Assembly (NCBI GenBank): GCA_003511825.1
Contig: DOIU01000157.1
Location: 905-16,689 of the forward strand
Source of the DNA: Gammaproteobacteria bacterium
Lineage (GTDB): Bacteria; Pseudomonadota; Gammaproteobacteria; Granulosicoccales; Granulosicoccaceae
Direction: 5' to 3'
DNA length: 15,785 nucleotides
Below are positions 1 through 8,800 of the stretch, in pieces. The notes under the pieces were generated by a model. It was not told where the DNA came from, ran no database searches, and saw only the letters and a program-made list of their open reading frames with translations. Position 1 is the first letter of the stretch. Each line of letters begins with the position of its first letter. The translations under genes and the position numbers were made by a program.

Positions 1-350
1 TTGCCAGTCCTGATGCGATGCGAGTGGTCGGTGCACTGGGTACTGTCTTGGGGCCTCGCGGCCTGATGCCTAACCCTAAGGTGGGCACGGTAACACCTGA
101 TGTCGAGGGAGCGGTGAAGAATGCCAAGGCTGGTCAGGTTCGCTACCGTGCAGACAAGGGTGGCATTGTGCATTGTCCTCTGGGCAAGGTTGATTTTGAC
201 GTCACTGCACTTGCTGAAAACCTTCAGGCCTTGGTTTCAGACTTGGTCAAATCCAAGCCGGCAGCTGCAAAAGGCGTCTATATGAGCAAGATCACGGTCT
301 CTTCTACGATGGGACCCGGGCTGACGATCGATCATAGCCCACTGTTGTAA
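1..350 (+). CDS. rplA: 50S ribosomal protein L1, 3' part (5' end outside window)
   Basis: This is the C-terminal half of ribosomal protein L1, which forms the mobile L1 stalk of the large subunit at the tRNA E site and represses translation of its own operon. The reading frame is open from base 3, with residues ASPDAM preceding the first in-window ATG at 18, so that ATG is internal and not a start. About 115 residues remain of a family length near 230. The family signature GPRGLMPNPKVGT is present, followed by the KNAKAGQVRYR segment and the GKVDF and AKGVY motifs. The stop is at 348-350. In related genomes rplK lies immediately upstream of rplA, yet in this window the start of rplK is found at the opposite end. 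The family call is certain; the upstream context is unknown. Confidence 0.97.
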   Translation, partial: ASPDAMRVVGALGTVLGPRGLMPNPKVGTVTPDVEGAVKNAKAGQVRYRADKGGIVHCPLGKVDFDVTALAENLQALVSDLVKSKPAAAKGVYMSKITVSSTMGPGLTIDHSPLL

Positions 351-394
351 TACTTTTCGACTTGCCAGTCTGGCAGGTCTTTACCGACTTTGAG

Positions 395-560
395 TGAGCA
401 AGCCCAGGCTTGGCACATCAAAGACCGCAGGTGCATTGATATGCTTAATTGCCTGCGCAGATGGGAGCTGTACATGATCGCTTGTACAGTTGCCAGCAAG
501 GGGCGGAATTCATTCCGCAATGTGTAACGGGGAAGCCTGCTGACAGGCCGAACCTTTTTA
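395..560 (+). promoter_or_regulatory. L10 leader: mRNA binding site for L10(L12)4, upstream of rplJ
   Basis: The 222-base gap between rplA and rplJ is rich in hairpins, as expected for the L10 autoregulatory leader. Seen directly: CGCAGG (426-431) pairs with CCTGCG (452-457) and encloses a small GCAT/ATGC stem (433-436/441-444). CTGTACA (468-474) pairs perfectly with TGTACAG (483-489). GCGGAA (503-508) pairs with TTCCGC (513-518) over a 4-base loop. GCCTG (535-539) pairs with CAGGC (544-548) and is followed by a T-rich run just before the rplJ ribosome binding site. Known for the family: excess L10-L12 complex binds such a leader through a kink-turn region and blocks translation. The assignment rests on position and structure, not a covariance-model search. 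I could not find a convincing promoter in this gap; TTGGCA at 410-415 lacks a well-spaced -10. Confidence 0.65.
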
Positions 561-572
561 ATGAGGTGCTCT

Positions 573-1097
573 ATGGCTCTGACTCTCGATGAGAAAAAAG
601 CCGTTGTCTCCGAGGTTGCTGAAGTAGCGGCCCAGGCACACTCAGCTGTTGCGGCGGAGTACAGAGGTTTAACCGTAGGTCAACTGACCGAGCTGCGCGT
701 CAAGGCGCGTGAGAACGGCGTTTATCTTCGGGTTGTAAAAAACTCTCTGGCACGCTTGGCAGTTCAGGGTACCGAGTTTGAGTGTATGCAAGATGGCTTG
801 AAAGGGCCATTGATGCTGGCGTTTTCAGTTGAAGATCCAGGCTCAGCCGCGCGGATTATGCGTGATTTTGCCAAGGATAACGAAAAGCTTGTCCCCGCGT
901 TTGGCGCGATTGGCGGGCAAAGACTGGAAGCGGCCGAGCTGTCAAAGCTTGCAGATATGCCTACCTACGATCAGGCCGTCAGTATGCTGATGTCTGTGAT
1001 GCAGGCGCCTATCTCCAAATTTGCGCGTACGCTTAACGAAGTACCCGGCAAGCTTGTGCGTACCGTTGAAGCGGTTCGACTGGCTAAAGACGCATAA
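573..1097 (+). CDS. rplJ: 50S ribosomal protein L10
   Basis: L10 is the base of the ribosomal stalk. It binds 23S rRNA with its N-terminal domain and carries L7/L12 dimers on its C-terminal helix; the complex also represses its own mRNA. The product is 174 residues, close to the usual 165-175. It begins MALTLDEKKAVVSEV, with VYLRVVKNSLARLAV and FECMQDGLKGP in the RNA-binding domain and an LVRTVEAVRLAKDA tail. I place the start at ATG 573 rather than the in-frame ATG at 561, because GAGGTG at 563-568 sits at Shine-Dalgarno distance from 573 and MAL is the conserved family N-terminus. rplL follows after 58 bases, so the two are cotranscribed. An imperfect hairpin (ACCGGTC 1111-1117, GATCGGT 1122-1128) lies in that gap. 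Confidence 0.98.
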   Translation: MALTLDEKKAVVSEVAEVAAQAHSAVAAEYRGLTVGQLTELRVKARENGVYLRVVKNSLARLAVQGTEFECMQDGLKGPLMLAFSVEDPGSAARIMRDFAKDNEKLVPAFGAIGGQRLEAAELSKLADMPTYDQAVSMLMSVMQAPISKFARTLNEVPGKLVRTVEAVRLAKDA

Positions 1098-1155
1098 TTG
1101 TTCACTTTTCACCGGTCTTGAGATCGGTAATTCCAGATTCAGGAGTTAAAAAATA

Positions 1156-1533
1156 ATGGCTGTTTCTAAAGAAGATATTTTGGAAACCATTTCCAACATG
1201 AGCGTTATGGAGGTCGTTGATCTGATCTCTGCAATGGAAGAGAAATTCGGCGTCTCTGCTGCTGCCGCTGTCGCTGCTGCGCCGGCCGCTGCCGCTGAAG
1301 CAGGCGCTGCCGCTGAAGAGAAAACTGAGTTCGACGTTGTTCTGGCTAGCTTTGGCGACAACAAGGTTGCTGTTATCAAAGCAGTGCGTGGTGCAACAGG
1401 TCTGGGCCTCAAAGAGGCGAAAGAGCTGGTTGAAAGTGCGCCTGCACCTGTTAAAGAAGCAGCAAACAAGGACGAAGCCGAAGAGCTTAAGAAGAAACTT
1501 GAAGAGGCGGGTGCCGCTGTCGAGCTTAAGTAA
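1156..1533 (+). CDS. rplL: 50S ribosomal protein L7/L12
   Basis: L7/L12 is the multicopy acidic stalk protein that recruits and stimulates the GTPase factors EF-Tu, EF-G, IF2 and RF3. The product is 125 residues. The N-terminal dimerisation and L10-binding helix pair covers about residues 1-33, then comes an Ala-rich flexible hinge at about 35-53 (visible in DNA as repeated gct/gcc codons around 1252-1315), then the globular C-terminal domain with the factor-binding segment VIKAVRGATGLGLKEAK. An AGGAG ribosome binding site at 1141-1145 precedes ATG 1156 by ten bases. The gene ends 151 bases before rpoB, in a region with two strong hairpins that probably adjusts the high L12 to low polymerase ratio. 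Nothing in the protein is unusual. Confidence 0.98.
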   Translation: MAVSKEDILETISNMSVMEVVDLISAMEEKFGVSAAAAVAAAPAAAAEAGAAAEEKTEFDVVLASFGDNKVAVIKAVRGATGLGLKEAKELVESAPAPVKEAANKDEAEELKKKLEEAGAAVELK

Positions 1534-1544
1534 CTCTGCTCAGC

Positions 1545-1565
1545 GCGTGATAGCTCATATCACGC
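1545..1565 (+). promoter_or_regulatory. Intercistronic hairpin after rplL, candidate mRNA processing site
   Basis: GCGTGATA (1545-1552) and TATCACGC (1558-1565) form a perfect 8-bp stem with a 5-base loop, starting 12 bases after the rplL stop. No T-run follows, so a terminator is unlikely. In E. coli the rplL-rpoB spacer contains an RNase III cleavage site; this stem is in the equivalent position, but the function here is inferred. Confidence 0.4.
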
Positions 1566-1576
1566 TGTAAACCTGC

Positions 1577-1608
1577 AGGTCGACGATGCTCGGAATCGTC
1601 GACCTTTC
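1577..1608 (+). terminator. rplL-rpoB attenuator (partial terminator)
   Basis: AGGTCGACGAT (1577-1587) and ATCGTCGACCT (1595-1605) form a perfect 11-bp stem with a 7-base loop, followed by a short T stretch (TTTC, then GTTTG). It lies about 80 bases before the rpoB start. In E. coli an attenuator in this spacer lets only a fraction of transcripts continue from rplL into rpoBC, and the position matches. The weak T-tract agrees with partial rather than complete termination. The structure is certain; the efficiency is inferred. Confidence 0.55.
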
Positions 1609-1684
1609 GCCGTTTGTATTTGAAGCAAATTTATATTCAGCGCCTCTGCACTTAAGAGTTATAGCCGAAATATGAGGAACGTCG

Positions 1685-4600
1685 ATGGCTTATTCCTTCA
1701 CTGAAAAAAAACGCATTCGAAAAGACTTCGGTAAGCGAACGTCAATACTGGAAGTGCCTTATCTGCTGCAGACGCAGCTGGATTCCTACCGCAATTTCTT
1801 GCAGAGCGACAAAGATCCCGACAGTCGCGAAGATGTCGGATTGCAAGGCGCGTTCCAGAGCGTGATGCCCATCGTCAGCTACTCAGGCAATGTTGAGCTG
1901 CACTATGTGAACTATCAGCTCGGCAAGCCGGCGTTCAACGAGCGAGAGTGCCGAATTCGTGGCCTGACTTTCGCGGCGCCGCTGCGAGTCCTGGTGCGGC
2001 TCGTCATTTATGACAAGACTGCTCCTGCGAGCAACAAAACGGTCAAAGACATCAAAGAGCAAGAAGTCTTTATGGGCGAACTGCCGCTCATGACAGACAA
2101 CGGTACGTTCATTATCAACGGTACTGAACGCGTTATCGTGTCTCAGTTGCACCGGTCGCCGGGCGTGTTCTTTGATCATGATCGCGGTAAGACGCATTCC
2201 TCAGGAAAACTGCTGTTCTCTGCGCGGGTGATTCCTTACCGAGGCTCTTGGCTCGACTTTGAGTTTGACCCCAAAGATTGCATTTTTGCGCGGATCGACC
2301 GCCGCCGAAAATTGCCCGCGACGATTGTCCTGCGCGCATTGGGTTACGACACACACCAGATTCTCGATACCTTCTTTGATAAGACGAAGATATCGTTTTC
2401 CAAGACCAAAATTTCCATGGAGCTGGTCCCCGAGCGTTTGCGCGGAGAGACGGCAACATTCGACATTAAGGCCGGCAAAACGGTTATTGTCGAAGCAGGA
2501 CGCCGAATCACGGCCAAACACGTCCGAGAGCTCGAAAAACAAGAAGTCACTAAGCTTGAAATCCAGCAAGAATATTTGGTTGGTAAAATCCTCGCCTTGG
2601 ATCTTGTGGATGCAGAGACCGGAGAGCTGATTGCTGAGGCGAACACTGAACTGACGGATGAATTGATCCAGCAGATCATTGATGCCGAAATCAAAAACTG
2701 TGAGATCCTTTACACCAACGATCTTGACCGTGGCCCGCATGTTTCGAATACGCTGTCTATAGATCCAACGCGGACACAGCTTGAAGCGCAGGTTGAGATT
2801 TATCGGATGATGCGTCCGGGCGAGCCGCCAACGAAAGAAGCTGCGCAAAATCTCTTTAATAATCTGTTCTTCGAGGCAGATCGATACGATTTATCCTCGG
2901 TTGGCCGCATGAAGTTCAACCGACGCCTCGGACGTGAAGAGATCACGGGGCCCGGCGTATTGTCGCCAGAAGATATTCTCGATGTCATGCGAGTGTTGAT
3001 CGATATCCGAAACGGTAACGGCACTGTGGACGACATTGATCACTTGGGTAACCGCCGTATCCGTTGTGTCGGCGAGATGGCTGAAAACGTATTCCGCGTT
3101 GGCCTCGTCAGGGTAGAGCGCGCAGTGCGTGAACGCTTGGGCATGGTCGAGAGTGAAGGCTTGATGCCGCAAGACATCATCAACGCCAAGCCTGTCGCAG
3201 CGGCGGTGAAGGAATTCTTTGGTTCAAGTCAGCTGTCGCAGTTCATGGACCAGAATAACCCGCTTTCAGAGGTGACGCATAAGCGCCGTGTTTCTGCGCT
3301 GGGTCCGGGTGGTCTTACCCGCGAGCGTGCCGGGTTTGAGGTGCGTGATGTTCACCCGACCCATTACGGTCGTGTTTGTCCGATCGAGACACCTGAAGGG
3401 CCGAACATCGGGCTGATCAACTCTCTGGCCGTCTTCGCACGTACTAATGAGTATGGCTTCCTGGAAACACCCTACCGCAAGGTAGAAAATGGTGTTGTGG
3501 TTGATGAGATTGTTTACTTGTCAGCCATTGAGGAAGGCAACTACGTCATTGCCCAGGCGAACGCGACTTTGGATCAAGAGGGGCGTTTGACTGATGATTT
3601 GGTGTCTTCACGTTTTGCCAATGAATTCACGATGTCGATGCCCGACAAAGTGCAATACATGGATGTTTCGCCCAAGCAAATCGTGTCCGTCGCTGCGGCA
3701 CTGATCCCGTTCCTTGAGCACGATGATGCGAATCGCGCATTGATGGGGTCAAACATGCAGCGCCAAGCAGTGCCAACGCTGCGCGCTGAGAAGCCGTTGG
3801 TAGGTACTGGGATTGAGCGTATTGTGGCGGTCGATTCGGGCGCAGCAGTTATCGCTCGTCGCGGCGGTACTGTGGATTCTGTTGATGCATCGCGGATTGT
3901 TGTGCGTGTGAATGATGATGAGGCACAAGCCGACAGCGTTGGTGTCGACATTCATACCCTCACCAAATACACGCGTTCTAACCAGAACACCTGTATCAAT
4001 CAGCGACCACTGGTTAAACCTGGCGATCAGATCGCACGGGGAGACGTGCTCGCGGATGGGCCGTCCACAGATATGGGTGAGTTGGCGCTGGGGCAGAACA
4101 TGCTCATCGCGTTCATGCCCTGGAATGGCTATAACTTTGAGGATTCTATCCTCATCTCTGAGCGTGTTGTTCAGGAAGATCGCTTCACCACCATCCACAT
4201 TGAAGAACTCACTTGTGTTGCGCGCGACACTAAGTTGGGCTCTGAGGAAATTACCGCAGATATCCCGAATGTCAGCGAAGGGTTGTTGTCCAAACTGGAT
4301 GAAGCTGGGGTTGTTTATGTGGGCGCGGAAGTCAAGCCCAACGACATCCTGGTCGGTAAAGTTACACCCAAGGGTGAATCCCAGCTTACGCCCGAAGAGA
4401 AACTGCTGCGCGCTATCTTTGGTGAAAAAGCATCTGACGTGAAGGATACGTCGTTGCGAGTGCCTTCAGGTATGGATGGTACCGTCATAGACGTCCGTGT
4501 GTTCACCCGCGACGGTGTTGAGAAAGACTCACGTGCGCTAGAGATTGAGCAAGAGAGCTTGAAGCAGGTGCGTAAAGATCTCGATGACGAGTTGCGCATC

Positions 4601-5767
4601 ATTGAGAATGACATCTACGAGCGTGTTTCGCGCATGCTGCTGGGCAGTGTCGCTGATAGCGGTCCTCTGGGGCTCACACGCGGCACCGAGGTGACGCAAG
4701 AGTATCTTGATAAGCTTGAGCCTTCTGATTGGCTGGATATCAGCTTGTCGGATGAAGATGTCAACGTGCAGCTTGAACAAATGGCGATTAAGCTGAAAGA
4801 GCAGCACGAAGTCTTCGAGCAACGCTTTATCGAGCAGAAAGAGAAAATCACCTCCGGTGATGATTTGGCACCCGGCGTCCTGAAAATGGTCAAGGTTTAC
4901 TTGGCTGTGAAACGTCGCCTGCAGCCCGGTGACAAAATGGCTGGGCGTCATGGTAACAAGGGTGTTATCTCCATGATCGTCCCGCAAGAAGATATGCCTT
5001 ACACCGAGGATGGTAATCCGGTTGATATCTGCCTGAATCCGCTTGGCGTACCTTCGCGAATGAATGTCGGGCAGGTGTTGGAGACGCATCTGGGTTGGGC
5101 TGCGAAAGGGCTTGGCTACAAGATTGGCGCTATCATTGATGAGCAAGGCAAGCCTGCTCCGGTGCGTGAGTTCCTTGAGAAGGTGTATAACCACAAGGGT
5201 GCAGCGCTGAATACGGATCTCGACAGCCTCAATGATGATGAGCTCATGGAGATGGCGAATAACCTGCGCAGAGGTGTCCCCATGGCGACACCGGTATTTG
5301 ACGGTGCTGCTGAGTCGGAGATCAAAGAAATGCTCTCGCTCGCCGGCTTGCCCGAGAGTGGGCAGACCGTTTTGTACGACGGTCGTACAGGCGATCCCTT
5401 CGAGCGTCCGGTGACCGTGGGCTATATGCATATGATCAAGCTGAATCACTTGGTCGACGACAAAATGCACGCTCGTTCTACGGGGCCGTACAGTCTGGTG
5501 ACTCAGCAGCCACTCGGTGGTAAAGCCCAATTCGGTGGGCAGCGTTTTGGGGAAATGGAAGTCTGGGCGCTGGAAGCTTATGGTGCCGCTTATACCTTGC
5601 GCGAGATGCTGACGGTGAAATCGGATGATGTCAGCGGGCGAAATAAGATGTATAAGAACATCGTCGATGGTGATCATCGAATGGAGGCAGGTATGCCAGA
5701 ATCCTTCAACGTGCTACTGAAAGAGATTCGATCACTGGGTATTAATATCGGACTGGAGCAAGACTGA
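1685..5767 (+). CDS. rpoB: DNA-directed RNA polymerase subunit beta
   Basis: This is the beta subunit of RNA polymerase, forming one side of the active-site cleft and the rifampicin pocket. The product is 1360 residues; the E. coli protein has 1342. It starts MAYSFTEKKRIRKDFGK with GAGGAA at 1674-1679 as ribosome binding site. The rifampicin region SSQLSQFMDQNNPLSEVTHKRR is intact and of sensitive type: D522, H532 and S537 correspond to E. coli D516, H526 and S531. The active-site lysines lie in PGDKMAGRHGNKG (K1084, K1092; E. coli K1065 and K1073). The gammaproteobacterial insertion is the acidic, weakly conserved stretch at about residues 955-1060. The C-terminal clamp segment MEVWALEAYGAAYTL and a GINIGLEQD end are present. 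No intein or frameshift is seen. rpoC follows after 56 bases in the same operon. Confidence 0.99.
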   Translation: MAYSFTEKKRIRKDFGKRTSILEVPYLLQTQLDSYRNFLQSDKDPDSREDVGLQGAFQSVMPIVSYSGNVELHYVNYQLGKPAFNERECRIRGLTFAAPLRVLVRLVIYDKTAPASNKTVKDIKEQEVFMGELPLMTDNGTFIINGTERVIVSQLHRSPGVFFDHDRGKTHSSGKLLFSARVIPYRGSWLDFEFDPKDCIFARIDRRRKLPATIVLRALGYDTHQILDTFFDKTKISFSKTKISMELVPERLRGETATFDIKAGKTVIVEAGRRITAKHVRELEKQEVTKLEIQQEYLVGKILALDLVDAETGELIAEANTELTDELIQQIIDAEIKNCEILYTNDLDRGPHVSNTLSIDPTRTQLEAQVEIYRMMRPGEPPTKEAAQNLFNNLFFEADRYDLSSVGRMKFNRRLGREEITGPGVLSPEDILDVMRVLIDIRNGNGTVDDIDHLGNRRIRCVGEMAENVFRVGLVRVERAVRERLGMVESEGLMPQDIINAKPVAAAVKEFFGSSQLSQFMDQNNPLSEVTHKRRVSALGPGGLTRERAGFEVRDVHPTHYGRVCPIETPEGPNIGLINSLAVFARTNEYGFLETPYRKVENGVVVDEIVYLSAIEEGNYVIAQANATLDQEGRLTDDLVSSRFANEFTMSMPDKVQYMDVSPKQIVSVAAALIPFLEHDDANRALMGSNMQRQAVPTLRAEKPLVGTGIERIVAVDSGAAVIARRGGTVDSVDASRIVVRVNDDEAQADSVGVDIHTLTKYTRSNQNTCINQRPLVKPGDQIARGDVLADGPSTDMGELALGQNMLIAFMPWNGYNFEDSILISERVVQEDRFTTIHIEELTCVARDTKLGSEEITADIPNVSEGLLSKLDEAGVVYVGAEVKPNDILVGKVTPKGESQLTPEEKLLRAIFGEKASDVKDTSLRVPSGMDGTVIDVRVFTRDGVEKDSRALEIEQESLKQVRKDLDDELRIIENDIYERVSRMLLGSVADSGPLGLTRGTEVTQEYLDKLEPSDWLDISLSDEDVNVQLEQMAIKLKEQHEVFEQRFIEQKEKITSGDDLAPGVLKMVKVYLAVKRRLQPGDKMAGRHGNKGVISMIVPQEDMPYTEDGNPVDICLNPLGVPSRMNVGQVLETHLGWAAKGLGYKIGAIIDEQGKPAPVREFLEKVYNHKGAALNTDLDSLNDDELMEMANNLRRGVPMATPVFDGAAESEIKEMLSLAGLPESGQTVLYDGRTGDPFERPVTVGYMHMIKLNHLVDDKMHARSTGPYSLVTQQPLGGKAQFGGQRFGEMEVWALEAYGAAYTLREMLTVKSDDVSGRNKMYKNIVDGDHRMEAGMPESFNVLLKEIRSLGINIGLEQD

Positions 5768-5775
5768 GCGCGGTC

Positions 5776-5794
5776 TATTTCAACGACTGAAATA
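5776..5794 (+). repeat. Small inverted repeat in the rpoB-rpoC gap
   Basis: TATTTCA (5776-5782) and TGAAATA (5788-5794) form a 7-bp AT-rich stem with a 5-base loop, shortly after the rpoB stop. It has no T-tract and is too weak to be a terminator. It may be an mRNA structure between the two cistrons; no function can be assigned. Confidence 0.3.
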
Positions 5795-5823
5795 ACTCGC
5801 ACAGTTTCGCAACGGGAGAAACC

Positions 5824-8800
5824 ATGAAAGATTTGCTTAATCTATACAAGCTGCAGAACCAGACCGAAGACTTCGATGCAATCCGTATCGGCCTCACGTC
5901 ACCGGAGATTATCCGCTCGTGGTCTTATGGAGAAGTCAAAAAGCCAGAAACCATCAACTACCGTACCTTCAAGCCCGAGAGAGATGGGCTGTTCTGTGCC
6001 AAGATTTTTGGCCCAGTGAAGGATTACGAATGCTTGTGTGGTAAGTACAAGCGTTTAAAACATCGTGGTGTTGTCTGCGAAAAGTGCGGCGTCGAAGTCA
6101 CACTGACGAAAGTGCGACGTGAGCGCATGGGGCATATTGATCTCGCCAGCCCGGTGGCGCACATCTGGTTCTTGAAGTCGTTGCCGTCACGCATTGGTCT
6201 TCTGCTGGACATGACGCTGCGCGAAATCGAGCGTATCTTGTATTTCGAGGCTTTCGTTGTCATTGATCCTGGTATGACAACGCTCGAGGTTGGCCAAACG
6301 CTTAATGATGAGCAATACCTCGAAGTCATTGAGGAGCATGGTGACGAGTTTGATGCGCGTATGGGTGCAGAAGCCATCCATGACCTGCTGAAATCGATCG
6401 ATTTGGATGCAGAAGCGCGTAAGCTGCGTGAAGAAATTGACAGCACAAAATCAGAGACCAAGCTCAAGCGTTTGACGAAGCGGCTGAAGTTGATCGAGTC
6501 GTTCATCGAGTCAAATAACCGTCCTGAGTGGATGGTGATGACCATTCTGCCGGTCTTGCCGCCCGACCTGCGTCCGCTGGTGCCGCTCGATGGTGGGCGT
6601 TTTGCAACCTCGGATCTGAACGACCTTTACCGTCGTGTGATTAACCGCAACAACCGCTTGCGTCGTCTGCTTGAGCTGAATGCGCCCGACATCATCGTGC
6701 GCAACGAGAAGCGCATGCTGCAAGAGTCGGTGGATGCGCTGTTAGACAACGGGCGTCGCGGTCGCGCCATCACGGGTAGTAACCGTCGACCACTGAAGTC
6801 CCTTGCCGACATGATCAAGGGTAAGCAGGGGCGCTTCCGTCAGAACCTGCTCGGTAAACGCGTCGATTATTCAGGACGTTCCGTTATCGTGGTTGGGCCG
6901 GTCTTGCGTTTGCATCAATGTGGTCTGCCGAAGAAGATGGCCCTGGAGCTGTTTAAGCCGTTCATCTTCAGCAAACTGCAACTGCGGGGTATGGCGACGA
7001 CCATCAAAGCCGCGAAGAAAATGGTCGAGCGCGAAGGTGGTGAAGTTTGGGATATCCTCGATGAAGTGATTCGCGAACATCCGGTAATGCTCAACCGCGC
7101 ACCCACGCTGCACAGGTTGGGTATTCAGGCGTTCGAACCTGTCCTGATAGAAGGCAAGGCCATCCAGCTTCACCCCTTGGTCTGCGCTGCATTTAACGCG
7201 GACTTCGATGGCGACCAAATGGCCGTGCATGTGCCCCTGTCCATCGAGGCGCAGTTGGAAGCCCGCGCGTTGATGATGTCGACCAACAATGTTCTGTCGC
7301 CCGCAAACGGCGAGCCGATTATCGTGCCTTCGCAGGACATCGTATTGGGACTCTACTACATCACGCGTGAGCGAGCTGGTGCCAAAGGCGAAGGTATGCG
7401 CTTCGTTGACGTTGAAGAGTGTCAACGCGCTTTTGATAATGGCATGGTTGAGTTGCATGCGTCTGTCGTTGTTCGTGTGAAAGACGTTGAGATCACCGAA
7501 GAAGGTGAGCGCACGCAGGTCGTGCGACGTGCCGAAACGACCGTTGGTCGTGCGCTCGTTTCTCATATCCTGCCTGAGGGCTTGACGTTTGACTACGTCA
7601 ATTGCGATCTGACCAAGAAAAACATTTCTCGTTTGATCAATGCCTGCTATCGCGAAGTTGGTTTGAAAGAGTCTGTGGTTTTCGCTGACCAGCTGATGTA
7701 CATGGGTTTTCGCTACTCGACGCTCGCGGGCGTGTCCATCGGCGTGGAAGACATGGTGGTACCAAAGGATAAGCAAGATATCATCGCCGCCGCCGAAGGC
7801 GAGGTGAAAGAGATAGAAGACCAGTACGCATCAGGTTTGGTGACCAACGGCGAGCGATACAACAAAGTTGTTGATATCTGGTCTCACGCCAATGATCAGG
7901 TCGCTGGCTCAATGATGAGCAAGCTGGGCATGGAAACAACCACGGATGTAGAAGGTAAAGAAGTTGAGCAGCCTTCGTTCAATTCCATCTTTATGATGGC
8001 TGATTCGGGCGCGCGGGGTTCTGCGGCCCAAATTCGTCAGCTGGCCGGTATGCGCGGCCTGATGGCCAAGCCCGATGGCTCCATTATCGAAACGCCGATC
8101 ACGGCGAACTTCCGTGAGGGATTGAACTCTCAGCAATACTTCATCTCCACGCACGGTGCACGCAAAGGCTTGGCCGATACGGCGTTGAAGACCGCGAACT
8201 CAGGTTATCTGACTCGACGCCTGGTTGATATCGCGCAAGATATGGTGGTCACTGAGGTCGATTGCGGTACCACCGATGGCATCACCATGAAGCCCATCAT
8301 TGAAGGTGGGGATGTCGTTGAGCCATTGCGCGAACGAGTGCTGGGTCGTGTTGTTGCACAAGACGTCTACCGACCTGGCGGCGAGGACGTGGTCGCGCCT
8401 GCGGGTACGCTGTTGGATGAGCACTGGGTTGATGTGCTTGAAGCGTCCGGTGTTGATGAAGTGATGGTACGTTCTGCGATTCGTTGCGAGGCCGAGTACG
8501 GCGTTTGTGCCATGTGTTACGGACGTGACTTGGCGCGTGGCCACTTGATCAATGAAGGTGAGGCTGTTGGTGTGATGGCTGCACAGTCTATCGGTGAGCC
8601 CGGCACGCAGCTGACGATGCGTACCTTCCACATCGGTGGAGCAGCGAGTCGATCTGCTGCGGCCAGCAGTGTTGAAACCAAGTCCAGCGGTAGTGTGCGC
8701 TTCCACAATGTGAAGGGCGTGCTCAATCCGCAGCAGCAACTGGTTGTCGTATCGCGCTCGGCTGAGCTGGGTGTTGTGGATGAGCACGGACGAGAGCGTG

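Noticed and set aside
362..390. TTGCCA after rplA as a -35 of an rplJ promoter, and the TGCCA/TGGCA stem (363-375) as an rplA terminator
   Set aside because: No acceptable -10 lies 16-18 bases downstream, and the 5-bp stem has a 3-base loop and no proper T-tract.
561..573. Upstream in-frame ATG at 561 as the start of rplJ
   Set aside because: It would place the start ahead of the GAGGTG ribosome binding site and add MRCS to the conserved MALTL start.
1146..1469. Ala/Ser/Thr-rich minus-strand frame opposite rplL
   Set aside because: The low-complexity composition is the mirror of the Ala-rich hinge and Glu/Lys-rich helices of L7/L12. There is no independent evidence of a gene.
1572..1584. 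CCTGCAGGTCGAC, identical to part of a common cloning-vector polylinker
   Set aside because: The match is short and the flanks are unrelated to any vector I know. The GGTCGAC part is one arm of an 11-bp hairpin whose other arm is present, so it belongs to the native rplL-rpoB attenuator.
3212..3310. Possible rifampicin-resistance or streptomycin-resistance alleles in rpoB and rpsL
   Set aside because: RpoB D522, H532, S537 and RpsL K43, K88 are all the drug-sensitive wild-type residues.
4538..5677. 379-codon open frame on the minus strand inside rpoB
   Set aside because: It is antisense to conserved rpoB sequence, has no recognisable domains and no ribosome binding site that I could identify. 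Its openness follows from the codon pattern of the sense gene. The same holds for minus-strand frames at 6871-7776 and 8200-8898 within rpoC.
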